Shown here in pieces: positions 1 through 5,948 of a DNA stretch of 6,470 bases (positions are counted from its first letter, which is position 1; every line of letters starts with the position of its first letter). The position numbers and the translations under genes are program-made. The notes beneath the pieces are model-generated. The model was given only the letters and a program-made list of their open reading frames with translations. It did not search any database and was not told the origin of the DNA. Location of the stretch: positions 1-6,470 of the forward strand of contig JBJEQH010000221.1 in the NCBI GenBank assembly GCA_051881655.1, written 5' to 3'. Origin of the DNA: Heritagella sp051881655. Its GTDB lineage: Bacteria; Bacillota; Clostridia; Oscillospirales; Acutalibacteraceae.

Positions 1-564
1 GATGCCGCTCTGTGCATTCAGGGTTTTGGCGTCGCTGGCCGAACCGATTATGGCGTTTTTCCACACATCGTGATCCAGCGCGCCGATCAGCAGTCCCTCC
101 CGGCTCTTTTCGCAGAACAGAACCGTCATATCATAGCTTTTTCTTCCGGCGCGCAGGGGCTGGGCCTCGTACCGCAGCCACATGGTGTTGTCATAGGGGA
201 CCAGCAGCATTTTGGTCCACAGGCTTTTCCACAGGGCGCAGGTGTTCTGGCTGTCGGCCTGAATGACCAGTGGGATCAGGCGGCGCGATGCAATTACGGC
301 GCCGCTGCGATCCGATACACGGCACAGGGCGCTGGGCGTTTCATTTTCCAGCACTTCGGTCAGAATCAGGCCGTTTTCATCCTCAAAAACGAGGGTCACC
401 CCCTGTGGATCCGGTTGCTGCTGCCGCAGCGCGGCCGTGCGGGTGTCGATACGGCGCCCGTCCACGGTATAGGCCTCTGCGTGGGCCATCATTACGGGGT
501 GGTCGTTCCATATCAGTTCAAAAAATCCGTTTTCCCGGTAGTGCCATTGGGCTGTCTGCTTCAT
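1..564 (-). CDS. N-terminal part of a putative alpha-galactosidase-like (GH36/GH27 clan) glycoside hydrolase, truncated by the window edge
   Basis: An open frame of 188 codons starts at ATG 564-562 and runs off the left edge, so the catalytic region is not visible. The start is supported by AGAGGAGA (574-581 on the plus strand) nine bases upstream, and by a promoter further up. The visible part is soluble, with no signal peptide, and has a beta-rich composition typical of an N-terminal beta-sandwich. Residues about 120-185 carry VPYDNTMWLRYEA, then SYDMTVLFCEKSREGLLIGALDHDVWKNAI. I recall this pattern from clostridial and Bacteroides proteins annotated as alpha-galactosidase or Sip1/raffinose-synthase-like hydrolases, where this domain precedes the TIM barrel. 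The family call rests on memory of that pattern, not on active-site residues. The absence of an export signal suggests action on imported oligosaccharide. The neighbouring sialidase-like gene, in the same orientation upstream, fits a sugar-use locus. Confidence 0.55.
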   Translation of the reverse strand, partial: MKQTAQWHYRENGFFELIWNDHPVMMAHAEAYTVDGRRIDTRTAALRQQQPDPQGVTLVFEDENGLILTEVLENETPSALCRVSDRSGAVIASRRLIPLVIQADSQNTCALWKSLWTKMLLVPYDNTMWLRYEAQPLRAGRKSYDMTVLFCEKSREGLLIGALDHDVWKNAIIGSASDAKTLNAQSGI

Positions 565-573
565 GTTCGGTTG

Positions 574-581
574 TCTCCTCT
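574..581 (-). promoter_or_regulatory. Ribosome binding site of the left-edge glycoside hydrolase gene
   Basis: Read on the minus strand this is AGAGGAGA, nine bases before the ATG at 564. It fixes the start of the truncated gene. Confidence 0.75.
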
Positions 582-594
582 CGGTGTTTTCCCC

Positions 595-623
595 AGTATA
601 GCACGGAACGAAAAGAATTGTAT
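595..623 (-). promoter_or_regulatory. Extended -10 promoter for the left-edge glycoside hydrolase gene
   Basis: On the minus strand, TATACT (600-595) is preceded by TGC, giving an extended -10 element. The hexamer 17 bp upstream (623-618, ATACAA) is a poor -35 box, so the promoter probably depends on the extended -10 and perhaps on a regulator. Transcription would start near 588 and give a leader of about 25 nt carrying the ribosome binding site. The -35 position lies inside the 616-631 palindrome, which suggests control by occlusion. Confidence 0.6.
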
Positions 624-631
624 GTACAATT
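616..631. promoter_or_regulatory. Perfect palindromic operator, GntR/HutC-type
   Basis: AATTGTATGTACAATT is a perfect inverted repeat with 7-bp arms and a 2-bp centre. It overlaps the -35 position of the promoter that drives the left-edge glycoside hydrolase. Operators of the HutC subgroup of GntR repressors (for example TreR of Bacillus subtilis, which recognises TTGTATATACAA-like sites) have this GT-n-AC core with AT-rich arms. A sugar- or sugar-phosphate-responsive repressor is therefore the likely ligand, but no such regulator gene lies in this window. Confidence 0.6.
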
Positions 632-715
632 TGTGGGAGTTTATTGACAAACTTCTCATTTCACGCGGAGAGAAATCTTTGGTTTTTTAGCGGCCGCAGA
701 CATCAATGGGAAAGA

Positions 716-729
716 GCGGCAGTTGCCGC
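716..729 (-). terminator. Weak hairpin after the sialidase-like gene, possible inefficient terminator
   Basis: GCGGCA and TGCCGC can pair around a very short loop 13 bases past the stop codon of the sialidase-like gene. The bases that follow on the minus strand (CTCTTTCCC) form only a poor U-tract, so termination would be inefficient. Read-through into the left-edge hydrolase gene is plausible. Confidence 0.2.
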
Positions 730-741
730 CGCCCTGTGTTT

Positions 742-1881
742 CTATTCTTCCCCCAAAATCCATTCTTCGGAAAATGACTGGTAACGAATGCACTGCCGGT
801 TGTGATACGCATATACGGCATGCAGCCGCCCGTCCCGGGTTTGAAGGAGACAGGGGTATTCCAGGGCCATGTTCCGGGTCTGATTGGCGCTTCCCAGCAG
901 CCCGCTCCCCATATCGAGGCAGCGGATGTACGGGAAAGTTTGTCCCTCGTCCTCTGTCAGGGCAATACAGATCCGCCAGCGCATACCGGGCCAGCGAACT
1001 TTACAGGAATCGGCAGCGGCCTGCGTATCATTATAGGCGATGGCAATGCGTCCGCTTTTTAGCACAATGGCCGAGAGAGAAGCATTGTTGTTGGGCAGAG
1101 GGGTGGGCTGCGGAACCGACCAGCTTTTTCCGCCATCCAATGAGAGGCTACGGTAAATCCAATCGGCCGCCCGGCTGCGGAAAAAAGCCACGCACCGGTT
1201 GGGAGCCGTTTCCAGAATATTCATATGAACCCGTTTTTCACTGCCCGGCACAGGGATTTCCGTCCAGCCGGAGGCGCCGGACGGCTGATGGAATACGGCC
1301 GAAGTGTCATCTCTCTCTCCGGGCGGCGGGCAGTGCCAAAGGGGAAACAGATGGGTTCCGTTTTGCAGGCGAACCATGGGGCTGCGGCAAAAGGAACCGG
1401 CTTTCGCTGCGAAGGTTTCGGTGGAAAGCCAGGTTTGTCCCTGATCGAGAGAACAGCGGCGGCGAATCTGGGCGGTTTCCTGCAGAAAAAAGCTGCCCTG
1501 GGCCCTGCCGCTTTTCACCTCGTTCTCCCATTGCGTCTGATCCATATCTCCGCGGGTTTCCTGGGCGGTGTGATACAGCCACAGGGTTTCTCCTTCCCAG
1601 AAAAAAGAGGGATTCTGTTCGGAGCGGGTGGGGTCTTCGGACAGAATCCCGGTGTATTGCCAGCGAGTTTTTCCAGCAGGAAGGCGCGCGCTGACAATCG
1701 AGGTGTCCCGGCTGCCCTCGCACCGCCCGGAAAACCAGGCGCACAAAAGATCACCTTCCGGTGTTTCCGTCAGACAGGGGGCATGATTGCTGGGGCATGC
1801 GGTGGGAAGCAGAGCGGAGAATACCGGTGCATCGGAGGACACAGGGAGAAGGGGAGTACCGGGAAATAAAAGAGAATTCAC
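742..1881 (-). CDS. Sialidase-like BNR/Asp-box six-bladed beta-propeller glycosidase (COG4692 type)
   Basis: A 379-residue cytoplasmic protein with no signal peptide. Three Asp-box motifs mark propeller blades: SLDQGQTW (residues 144-151), SLDGGKSW (247-254) and a degenerate TEDEGQTF (309-316). Other features match the BNR_2 neuraminidase-like family: NHAPCLTETPEGDLLCAWFSG near residue 32, DPTRSEQNPSFF near 83, VHMNI (218-222), FFRSR (233-237), DWIYRS (240-245), PNNNAS (263-268) and EYPCLLQTRDG near 341. These proteins are usually annotated as exo-alpha-sialidase, but for most the true substrate is unproven. The start is taken as GTG 1881. The in-frame TTG at 1899 is rejected because the Shine-Dalgarno GAGGAGG (1897-1891) begins within that codon and stands eight to nine bases before the GTG. 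The gene follows the histidine phosphatase by 14 bp and is probably translationally coupled to it. Family membership is strong; sialic acid as substrate is only a guess. Confidence 0.85.
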   Translation of the reverse strand: MNSLLFPGTPLLPVSSDAPVFSALLPTACPSNHAPCLTETPEGDLLCAWFSGRCEGSRDTSIVSARLPAGKTRWQYTGILSEDPTRSEQNPSFFWEGETLWLYHTAQETRGDMDQTQWENEVKSGRAQGSFFLQETAQIRRRCSLDQGQTWLSTETFAAKAGSFCRSPMVRLQNGTHLFPLWHCPPPGERDDTSAVFHQPSGASGWTEIPVPGSEKRVHMNILETAPNRCVAFFRSRAADWIYRSLSLDGGKSWSVPQPTPLPNNNASLSAIVLKSGRIAIAYNDTQAAADSCKVRWPGMRWRICIALTEDEGQTFPYIRCLDMGSGLLGSANQTRNMALEYPCLLQTRDGRLHAVYAYHNRQCIRYQSFSEEWILGEE

Positions 1882-1890
1882 AGCGGGATC

Positions 1891-1897
1891 CCTCCTC
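1891..1897 (-). promoter_or_regulatory. Ribosome binding site that sets the GTG start of the sialidase-like gene
   Basis: GAGGAGG on the minus strand overlaps the TGA stop of the phosphatase gene (1898-1896) and stands nine bases before GTG 1881. It makes the longer TTG start at 1899 untenable and suggests that ribosomes finishing the upstream gene re-initiate here. Confidence 0.8.
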
Positions 1898-2621
1898 AAT
1901 GGCGCTCGTTAAAATTGTCGTAGGTTTCGCAGAAACGGGCGGCAAAGGCCGGCGGTTCATCCCCGGCATACAGATGGGAGACATCCCCGAAGGAGGCCAT
2001 GCGGAAGACCGCAATCCCTTCCTGTCGTTCCTCGGTATTCAGAGTGGTAACCGAAGTGGGGGCCGCCGCCGTACCCTGCCACAGAACGCAGGGGGAGCAG
2101 CCCAGCAGGTGGGATAAAAGTACACATTCCAGTCCGAAATGGCAGAAGAAAACCAGGGTTTTCCGGTTGGGAGAGACGGCCCGATAGAGCATTCCCTCCC
2201 GTACATAACCGTGCTGCGCCAGAAGCCGGTCGAACTCCCGGCAAACCCACCGGTATTTCTCCCGGATATTCCCGGAGGTCATCAGGGGAGTGTCCAGAAA
2301 AGCGTCTTTGTCATAATAAGCCGGTACCTTGGTCCAGTCTGCCGGCAGCAAATCCCAGGGCAGCCGGTCCTCCCCGGTCAGGGGATCCTTTACCATATAG
2401 GTAAATTCCTGCAGCCAGTCTTTCACCTCGGCCTGGCGGTTCAACTGCCGTAAGGTCAGCGAGGCGGTATCCCGCGCCCGCCCCAGAGGAGAGACATAGT
2501 AGGCGTCTGCCGGGGTGCGCACCAGCTTTTTGCACAGCAAAGCCGCCTCGCGCCAGCCCTTTTCGGTCAGGGAATCCTTTTCGTAATCGGGATCGCCGTG
2601 GCGAATGATCATCAGTTTCAC
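1896..2621 (-). CDS. Histidine phosphatase superfamily protein (phosphoglycerate-mutase-like)
   Basis: A 241-residue cytosolic protein of the branch-1 histidine phosphatase fold. The RHG motif is at residues 7-9, and His8 is the expected phospho-acceptor. SPLGRARDTA (44-53) supplies the phosphate-binding Arg, Glu72 lies in the usual proton-donor region, and CHFG (160-163) supplies the second catalytic His161. The length is close to that of PhoE/CobC-like phosphatases, but the middle insertion (about 73-135, rich in Trp and Tyr) differs from true phosphoglycerate mutase, so a small-molecule phosphatase is more likely. The start is GTG 2621, with AGGAGG eight bases upstream. It is the first gene of a minus-strand operon with the sialidase-like gene, driven from 2669-2697. 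The substrate cannot be read from the sequence; a sugar phosphate would fit the neighbour. Confidence 0.85.
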   Translation of the reverse strand: MKLMIIRHGDPDYEKDSLTEKGWREAALLCKKLVRTPADAYYVSPLGRARDTASLTLRQLNRQAEVKDWLQEFTYMVKDPLTGEDRLPWDLLPADWTKVPAYYDKDAFLDTPLMTSGNIREKYRWVCREFDRLLAQHGYVREGMLYRAVSPNRKTLVFFCHFGLECVLLSHLLGCSPCVLWQGTAAAPTSVTTLNTEERQEGIAVFRMASFGDVSHLYAGDEPPAFAARFCETYDNFNERH

Positions 2622-2668
2622 AAAAGCATCCTCCTTTTTTCACCCTTTACCCATAAAAATCTGGTATC

Positions 2669-2697
2669 AGTATAGAACAGAAACGGAGGAAAAACAA
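2669..2697 (-). promoter_or_regulatory. Sigma-A-type promoter of the phosphatase/sialidase-like operon
   Basis: On the minus strand the -35 box is TTGTTT (2697-2692) and the -10 box is TATACT (2674-2669), with a spacer of exactly 17 bp. Transcription should start near 2662 and leave a leader of about 40 nt that ends in the AGGAGG site before GTG 2621. It diverges from the lipoprotein promoter, and the two -35 boxes are about 40 bp apart. Confidence 0.7.
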
Positions 2698-2735
2698 TGC
2701 TTTCAGCGCTGTGGCAGGAAACTTTCCCGGTACAG

Positions 2736-2764
2736 TGGACTTTTGTTTTGAAAAACAGTATAAT
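2736..2764 (+). promoter_or_regulatory. Sigma-A-type promoter of the lipoprotein/serine-hydrolase operon
   Basis: The -10 box is a consensus TATAAT (2759-2764). TGGACT (2736-2741) stands 17 bp upstream as a recognisable -35 box. The expected start, near 2770-2772, falls at the first base of the 13-bp inverted repeat, so the repeat is either the 5' end of the message or an operator over the start site. Confidence 0.7.
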
Positions 2765-2771
2765 AAACACG

Positions 2772-2801
2772 CATTCCTGTACGGGCCGCCGTACAGGAAT
2801 G
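2772..2801 (+). repeat. Perfect 13-bp inverted repeat with a 4-nt loop at the transcription start of the lipoprotein operon
   Basis: The arms are CATTCCTGTACGG (2772-2784) and CCGTACAGGAATG (2789-2801), separated by GCCG. No T-tract follows, so it is not an intrinsic terminator. It lies 7 bp past the -10 box and 13 bp before AGGAGG. As RNA it would form a stable stem at the extreme 5' end of the message, of a kind known to protect mRNA from decay. As DNA it is a good-sized dimeric-repressor operator covering +1. The sequence alone does not separate the two readings. Confidence 0.7.
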
Positions 2802-2828
2802 GTTACCAGATAAAGGAGGATTAACTGC

Positions 2829-4997
2829 ATGAAACAATGGGTTTGTGGATTGCTGTGTATCATGATATTATTCGTTTCGGCCGGCTGCGGAACCTCCCCG
2901 GCGGAATCTCCGGCAGAATCGTCGCAGCCGGTTTCCACACCGGTGCCGACCCCTTCCCCCGAACCGTCTGAGGTGGAACCCGGGGAGAGTTCCCAGCCGG
3001 AAGAGGAAAAGATTTATGAAGAGGATCGGGTCCCCACCGGCCTTCGCCAGCCGGCGGAGGAATTTGCGGGAGGATCCGGCACAAAGGAGGATCCCTTCCG
3101 CATCGCGACGGCGGAGCAGCTTGTCCTGTTGGCCCAGCGGGTGAACAGCGGCGCACAGGTCACGCAGCGGGAAGAGGAAGGGGAATCCGGTGAGAAGGAA
3201 GAATCCCTTTTCTATAAGGATGCCTGTTATCTTCTGATGAACGATGTGGATCTAAACGATACGGCAGCTTTTGCATCGTGGGAAACGGTGGCTCCGGAAT
3301 TTGGCTGGACCCCCATCGGAACCGGGGAATCCGGCTTTTCCGGGCAGTTTGACGGAGGAGGGCATTCCATCCGGGGGCTGTACCTCTATGAATATGGACA
3401 GGAGAGCAAAGAGATCGGGCTGTTCGGCGTGGTGGACGGCGGTACAATCTGCAATCTGACCCTCAGCCGTTCCTCGGTTACGGTACGAAACGGGAAAGAG
3501 GACGTGGCAGGCGGTCTGGCCGGCCTGGTGCGCCAGGGCAGTGTGCTGAAAAACTGCACCGTGGAGGACAGTGTGACCGTGACGGCGGAAAATGGAGGAA
3601 TGGCCATTGGCGGTCTGACGGGAGAAGCGGACAGCAGTACGCTGCAGAACTGTAAAAATGCGGCGGTGGTTTCCCAAACCGGGACCGTTTCGGGATCACT
3701 GGGCGGTCTGGCGGGTCTGTATACCGTGGAAACGCAGGCCCGCAAGGCAGTACTCCAGATGGAACAGTGCACAAACAGTGGGGAAATTCTGGCGGAAGGC
3801 ACGGCCGCCGCAGGCGGGCTGATCGGAACGATGCGGGCCGGCGCAGAGGGCTCTGTAAAAACCGTGAATATCAAGCAGTGCCAGAACAGCGGATCGGTGC
3901 AGACGATGGGGGCCGCAGGCGGGCTGGTGGCGGTGGCCCAGCTGGATCAGTCCTTTTCCGTTACGGTTTTTGAGTGCGAAAACCGCAGCATGGTGTCCGG
4001 CAATCTCAGCGGCGGCCTGTTTGGAGAGGCGGCGGTGAACAACGGCAGTACCCTCAGTCTGAAATCCTGCACCAGCAATGGCGAGGTGAAAGCCCGGTAT
4101 ACGGCGGGCGGCGTGGCGGCCCAGCTGACGGCTTCCTCGGCCGGCACTCTGCAGATATCCCAGTGCCAGAACGGCAGCCCGGTGTCCTCCCAGTCCGGCC
4201 GCGCCGCCGGTATCCTGAGCAGCGGGGCTCTCACCGGGGACAGCAGTTGTCAGGTTCTGTCGTGCTCCAATTACGGAACCGTTACGGCCCAGGGCGGCGT
4301 GGGGGCCTCCGGTGTGGTGGGAATTTTCACCATGAGGAACAGCCAGAAGCGCGGTAATACGGTATCCGTCTATCAGTGCCGGAATACCGCGCCGGTGACC
4401 ATGGTGGGGACAGCGAAAACCGGAGAGCTGAGCGGGATTCTCGGCCGGCTGGAGACCGGGTCGGAGAAGGATCGTGCGAAAATCGCGCAGTGCAGCAACA
4501 GCGGCAATATGCAGGGAGATACTGCCTGCATAGCCGGCGGGATTCTGGCCCGGGATGCCATGCGGGGACAGGCGGCCCAGGTGGAAATGACGGATTGCTG
4601 CAACCTGGGGAACATTACGGTGGAAAACGAAGAGGATGACAGCTGTGTGGGCGGACTGGCCGGGCAGAATCTTCAGGTGGTCATCAAAACCAGCTATAGT
4701 GCCGGTGTACTCACCCAGAAGACAAAGGGGGAGAGAATGGGCGGCTTGGTGGGGGAGATGGTAACCCCCGACGAAGCGCATCCCTGCAAAGTGGAGAACT
4801 GCTATTATCTGAACCTGTCCGAAAAGGCTATCTCGATCACTCCTTTGGCGGATGGCAGCTTCCGCAGCGATACGGCGGTGAGTGTCTATGCCTTGGGGGC
4901 ATCGGACTTTCCCCAGCAAAAGAAGTTTGTGGGCTTCGACTTTGAGACGGTATGGCAGATCAGCGGGACTTATCCGACTCTTCGGGCCCTGACATAA
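2829..4997 (+). CDS. GLUG-repeat beta-solenoid surface lipoprotein
   Basis: A 722-residue exported protein. Residues 1-20 are a lipoprotein signal (hydrophobic stretch 5-18, cleavage before Cys20 in VSAGC), so the mature protein should be anchored to the outer face of the membrane. A Pro/Ser/Glu-rich linker (21-65) follows as a likely wall-spanning spacer. Residues 80-205 match the usual entry domain of these proteins: GSGTKEDPFRIATAEQL, then DVDLND, FSGQFDGGGHSIRGL and IGLFG. From 228 to 642 there are 13 GG(L/V/I)xG-type turns, about 31-39 residues apart. Each is usually followed by a C-x-N-S-G-like turn, as in the GLUG motif family; together they predict a right-handed beta-helix. The C-terminus has FETVWQISGTYPTLRAL, a common ending. 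The start is ATG 2829, with AGGAGG nine bases upstream. It is the first gene of an operon with the serine hydrolase. The ligand is unknown; adhesion or polysaccharide binding is the usual guess. Confidence 0.85.
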   Translation: MKQWVCGLLCIMILFVSAGCGTSPAESPAESSQPVSTPVPTPSPEPSEVEPGESSQPEEEKIYEEDRVPTGLRQPAEEFAGGSGTKEDPFRIATAEQLVLLAQRVNSGAQVTQREEEGESGEKEESLFYKDACYLLMNDVDLNDTAAFASWETVAPEFGWTPIGTGESGFSGQFDGGGHSIRGLYLYEYGQESKEIGLFGVVDGGTICNLTLSRSSVTVRNGKEDVAGGLAGLVRQGSVLKNCTVEDSVTVTAENGGMAIGGLTGEADSSTLQNCKNAAVVSQTGTVSGSLGGLAGLYTVETQARKAVLQMEQCTNSGEILAEGTAAAGGLIGTMRAGAEGSVKTVNIKQCQNSGSVQTMGAAGGLVAVAQLDQSFSVTVFECENRSMVSGNLSGGLFGEAAVNNGSTLSLKSCTSNGEVKARYTAGGVAAQLTASSAGTLQISQCQNGSPVSSQSGRAAGILSSGALTGDSSCQVLSCSNYGTVTAQGGVGASGVVGIFTMRNSQKRGNTVSVYQCRNTAPVTMVGTAKTGELSGILGRLETGSEKDRAKIAQCSNSGNMQGDTACIAGGILARDAMRGQAAQVEMTDCCNLGNITVENEEDDSCVGGLAGQNLQVVIKTSYSAGVLTQKTKGERMGGLVGEMVTPDEAHPCKVENCYYLNLSEKAISITPLADGSFRSDTAVSVYALGASDFPQQKKFVGFDFETVWQISGTYPTLRALT

Positions 4998-5002
4998 GTG
5001 CC

Positions 5003-5010
5003 GGAGGAGG
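5003..5010 (+). promoter_or_regulatory. Ribosome binding site that sets the GTG start of the serine hydrolase gene
   Basis: GGAGGAGG lies eight bases before GTG 5019 and downstream of the in-frame GTG at 4998. That GTG directly abuts the lipoprotein TAA and has no Shine-Dalgarno of its own, so the shorter start is preferred. Confidence 0.75.
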
Positions 5011-5018
5011 AAATTGCG

Positions 5019-5891
5019 GTGGCTTTGCTTGATGATTTTGCGCGGGCCCGGGAAGAGAACCAGTGGGAAATTTACGGGGTGGATGTGAAAATCCATGGGG
5101 AAACCGTGGATGCCCGCCATTTTTTCCCGCAAAAGCGATATCCGATTTATTCGGCGACCAAATCCTTTACGGCAACGGCCGTCGGGATTGCCCAGGCGGA
5201 AGGAAAAATGGAGATCCACCAGCCGCTGGGAAAATATCTGGCAGGGGAAATGGCGGCCCTGCCCGATAACCGGAGAAAGCGGTGGGAGGGAATCACCATT
5301 CGCCGGTTATTGATGATGGCGGTCGCCGGGTTCCCTTTTCGTCCCGAGGGGGAAGACTGGATCCGGATGTCCCTTTCCTGCCCGATCGAAGAGGCTCCCG
5401 CTTTTTCTTATTCCAACATTCCGGCCTATCTGGTAGGGGCTGCGCTGGAGAATGCGGTGGGCGAAAACCTGATCGAATATCTGAAGCCGCGGCTGCTGCT
5501 TCCCCTGGGAATTGAGAATCCCCCCTACCGCCGGTGCCCGGGCGGACACTTTTACGGAGCCACCGGCATGGAGCTGACGGTGGAGGAATTGTCCCGGCTG
5601 GGGCTTCTGTACATGCAGAAAGGGATGTGGAAAGGGGAGAGGCTGCTGCCCTCCCAGTGGGTTCAGGAGGCGGTGGCCCACCAAATGGACACCGGATATC
5701 CCCGGTTCGGGCAGGAGGGATATGGATATTTCTTCTGGAAGTGGAGCCAGGGCTTTGCCATCCGGGGAAAGTGGGGGCAGCGCTGCCTGGTGATTCCGGA
5801 AAAGGGGATCGTTTTGACCTGTTTGTCGGACATGCCCCAGGGATTTGAAAAAGCCGAAGCGGTTTTGCAAACGACCGTACTGCACCGGTGA
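5019..5891 (+). CDS. Beta-lactamase-family (class C/PBP-like) serine hydrolase without a signal peptide
   Basis: A 290-residue protein of the serine beta-lactamase-like fold (PF00144 type). With the GTG 5019 start, the SxxK motif SATK is at residues 45-48 (nucleophile Ser45, Lys48), YSN is at 131-133 as the second motif, and KWG at 251-253, in RGKWGQ, takes the KTG/HxG place. YGATGMELTVEELSRLGLLYMQKG (near 179) is the usual helical region. The length is typical of small esterase or amidase members. The N-terminus is polar with no signal peptide or membrane segment, so the protein is predicted to be cytosolic, unlike most penicillin-binding relatives. The family covers esterases, D-amino-acid amidases and beta-lactamases, and the substrate cannot be assigned. 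It lies 21 bp after the lipoprotein stop, with no promoter in between, so the two are co-transcribed. Confidence 0.8.
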   Translation: MALLDDFARAREENQWEIYGVDVKIHGETVDARHFFPQKRYPIYSATKSFTATAVGIAQAEGKMEIHQPLGKYLAGEMAALPDNRRKRWEGITIRRLLMMAVAGFPFRPEGEDWIRMSLSCPIEEAPAFSYSNIPAYLVGAALENAVGENLIEYLKPRLLLPLGIENPPYRRCPGGHFYGATGMELTVEELSRLGLLYMQKGMWKGERLLPSQWVQEAVAHQMDTGYPRFGQEGYGYFFWKWSQGFAIRGKWGQRCLVIPEKGIVLTCLSDMPQGFEKAEAVLQTTVLHR

Positions 5892-5898
5892 AAAAGAA

Positions 5899-5934
5899 AA
5901 AACGGCACAACCCCTTTTGGGGTTGTGCCGTTTT
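5899..5934. terminator. Strong bidirectional intrinsic terminator
   Basis: A 12-bp perfect GC-rich stem (5903-5914 with 5919-5930) has loop TTTT and is extended by A4/T4 flanks. Minus-strand transcripts from rpsR meet a long T-rich tail (TTTTTTCTTTTT) and should stop well. Plus-strand transcripts from the serine hydrolase gene meet TTTTC, a shorter tail. It lies between two converging operons, 8 bases after the hydrolase stop codon and 14 bases past the rpsR stop codon. Confidence 0.9.
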
Positions 5935-5948
5935 CAGTTCTCCGAAAA

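Noticed and set aside
644..649. Consensus TTGACA on the plus strand
   Set aside because: No -10-like hexamer lies 16-18 bp downstream (GGAGAG is found there) and no plus-strand gene follows.
70..690. A 206-codon open frame on the plus strand at the left edge
   Set aside because: It is opposite the hydrolase frame, which has a promoter, an operator and a Shine-Dalgarno. This frame has none and runs through the promoter region.
723..1694. A 323-codon open frame on the plus strand opposite the sialidase-like gene
   Set aside because: It is an Arg/Pro/Gly/Ser-rich shadow of a gene with clear Asp-box motifs, and it has no ribosome binding site.
2622..2629. An ATG immediately after the AGGAGG in front of the phosphatase gene
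   Set aside because: It sits directly on the Shine-Dalgarno and reads only three codons before TGA. GTG 2621 has proper spacing and encodes the RHG motif.
2618..2938. A 106-codon minus-strand open frame across the divergent promoter region
   Set aside because: It overlaps both promoters and the signal-peptide region of the lipoprotein, and it has no domain or ribosome binding site.
3510..4770. Possible DNA-level tandem repeat in the lipoprotein gene
   Set aside because: The repeats are seen at protein level (GG-L-x-G and Cys-Asn turns) with variable length. I see no long identical DNA units that would suggest recent duplication or phase variation.
3696..5219. A 507-codon open frame antisense to the lipoprotein and hydrolase genes
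   Set aside because: It lies fully opposite two well-supported genes, has no Shine-Dalgarno or promoter, spans their junction and shows no recognisable domain. GC-rich codon use and repeats on the other strand keep it open.
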